DNA of 7,142 nt from an uncultured Clostridia bacterium. GTDB lineage: Bacteria; Bacillota; Clostridia; Christensenellales; Aristaeellaceae. The stretch lies in assembly GCA_946496415.1 (NCBI GenBank), contig CAMMGP010000057.1, positions 1 to 7,142 on the forward strand, read 5' to 3'. The notes under the pieces were generated by a model that did no database searches, was not told where the DNA came from, and saw only the letters and a program-made list of their open reading frames with translations. Position numbers and translations under genes: made by a program. Shown here piece by piece: positions 6,588 through 7,142 of this stretch. Position 1 is the stretch's first letter. The number at the start of each line of letters is the position of its first letter.

Positions 6588-7142
6588 AAACGGAACTTCT
6601 TTCCCCCACGCCCGAGGCGCTTTCGCGCGCGGGCGAGTTTTTGCGCGACGGCGAGGTGGTGGGCTTCCCCACCGAAACCGTCTATGGACTGGGCGCGAAC
6701 GCGCTGGATGCTTTGGCGGTGGAAAAGATATTCGCCGCCAAGGGACGGCCGGGCGACAATCCGCTGATCGTACACATCCGGGCGGCGGAGGAACTTTTGC
6801 CGCTCATTGCCGGGGAACCCGGCCCACAGGCGCGCGCCCTGATGGAAGCCTTCTGGCCGGGGCCGCTGACGCTGATCTTCCCCAAGAGCGAGCGCGTCCC
6901 CCTGCGGGTGACGGCGGGGCTTGCCACTGTGGCCGTGCGCATGCCCTCGCATCCGGTAGCGCGGGCGCTGATCGAGGCGGCGGGTGTGCCCATCGCCGCA
7001 CCCAGCGCTAACCGTTCCGGGCGGCCCAGCCCCACCACGGCGGCGGATGTTTTGGAGGACATGGACGGCCGCGTACCGCTGATCCTCGACGGCGGGCCGT
7101 GCCAGGTGGGCGTGGAATCGACCGTGGTCGATCTGACGGGCG
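6584..7142 (+). CDS. ywlC: L-threonylcarbamoyladenylate synthase (TsaC/Sua5/YwlC family), 3' truncated
   Basis: The enzyme makes threonylcarbamoyl-AMP from threonine, bicarbonate and ATP, the first step of the t6A modification at position 37 of tRNAs reading ANN codons. The visible 186 residues are an open YrdC-type fold. FPTETVYGLGANA lies at 28-40, the nucleotide and threonine site KGRPGDNPL at 53-61, FWPGPLTL at 90-97, TVAVRMPSHP at 115-124, the PSAN motif with SGRPSPT at 140-151 and GVESTVVDL at 176-184. The gene overlaps prfA by 4 bases (ATGA) and has GGAG 8 bases before its ATG, so translational coupling is likely. The right window edge cuts it. Whether it continues into a Sua5 C-terminal domain, as in Bacillus YwlC, or ends early as in TsaC cannot be seen, so the symbol is provisional. 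Confidence 0.94.
   Translation, partial: MKTELLSPTPEALSRAGEFLRDGEVVGFPTETVYGLGANALDALAVEKIFAAKGRPGDNPLIVHIRAAEELLPLIAGEPGPQARALMEAFWPGPLTLIFPKSERVPLRVTAGLATVAVRMPSHPVARALIEAAGVPIAAPSANRSGRPSPTTAADVLEDMDGRVPLILDGGPCQVGVESTVVDLTG

Overview
The window looks like ordinary chromosomal housekeeping DNA from a GC-rich member of the Bacillota, most likely class Clostridia. Four things point there: the hrcA-grpE-dnaK-dnaJ gene order, a perfect CIRCE operator in front of hrcA, a DnaK without the insert of about 24 residues in the N-terminal domain that Gram-negative DnaK proteins carry, and a rightward rpmE-prmC-prfA-tsaC/ywlC set. Codon third positions are strongly G/C. The species cannot be named from this sequence alone.

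Two divergent operons leave a shared intergenic region at about 4071-4441. Leftward (minus strand) runs the class I heat-shock operon: hrcA (repressor), grpE (nucleotide exchange factor), dnaK (Hsp70) and the first 409 bases of dnaJ (J-domain co-chaperone), which runs off the left edge. A sigma-A-type promoter with a perfect -35 lies just upstream of a perfect 9-9-9 CIRCE element, so HrcA should repress its own operon. The two last genes are separated by a 120-base gap rich in GC stem-loops. dnaJ starts with TTG.

Rightward (plus strand) runs a translation cluster: rpmE (zinc-type ribosomal protein L31) behind an extended -10 promoter, a terminator-like hairpin, then prmC (methyltransferase of release factors), prfA (release factor RF1, the substrate of PrmC) and tsaC/ywlC (threonylcarbamoyl-AMP synthase for tRNA t6A), which overlaps prfA by 4 bases and is cut by the right edge. 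prmC, prfA and tsaC are tightly packed and probably cotranscribed.

I found no mobile element, CRISPR array, rRNA, tRNA or defence gene, and no evidence of an undescribed system. The points most worth a second look are the structured dnaK-dnaJ spacer, the extreme GC homopolymer stretch at the left edge inside dnaJ (natural or an assembly problem), the corrected hrcA start downstream of CIRCE, and the hairpin between rpmE and prmC.
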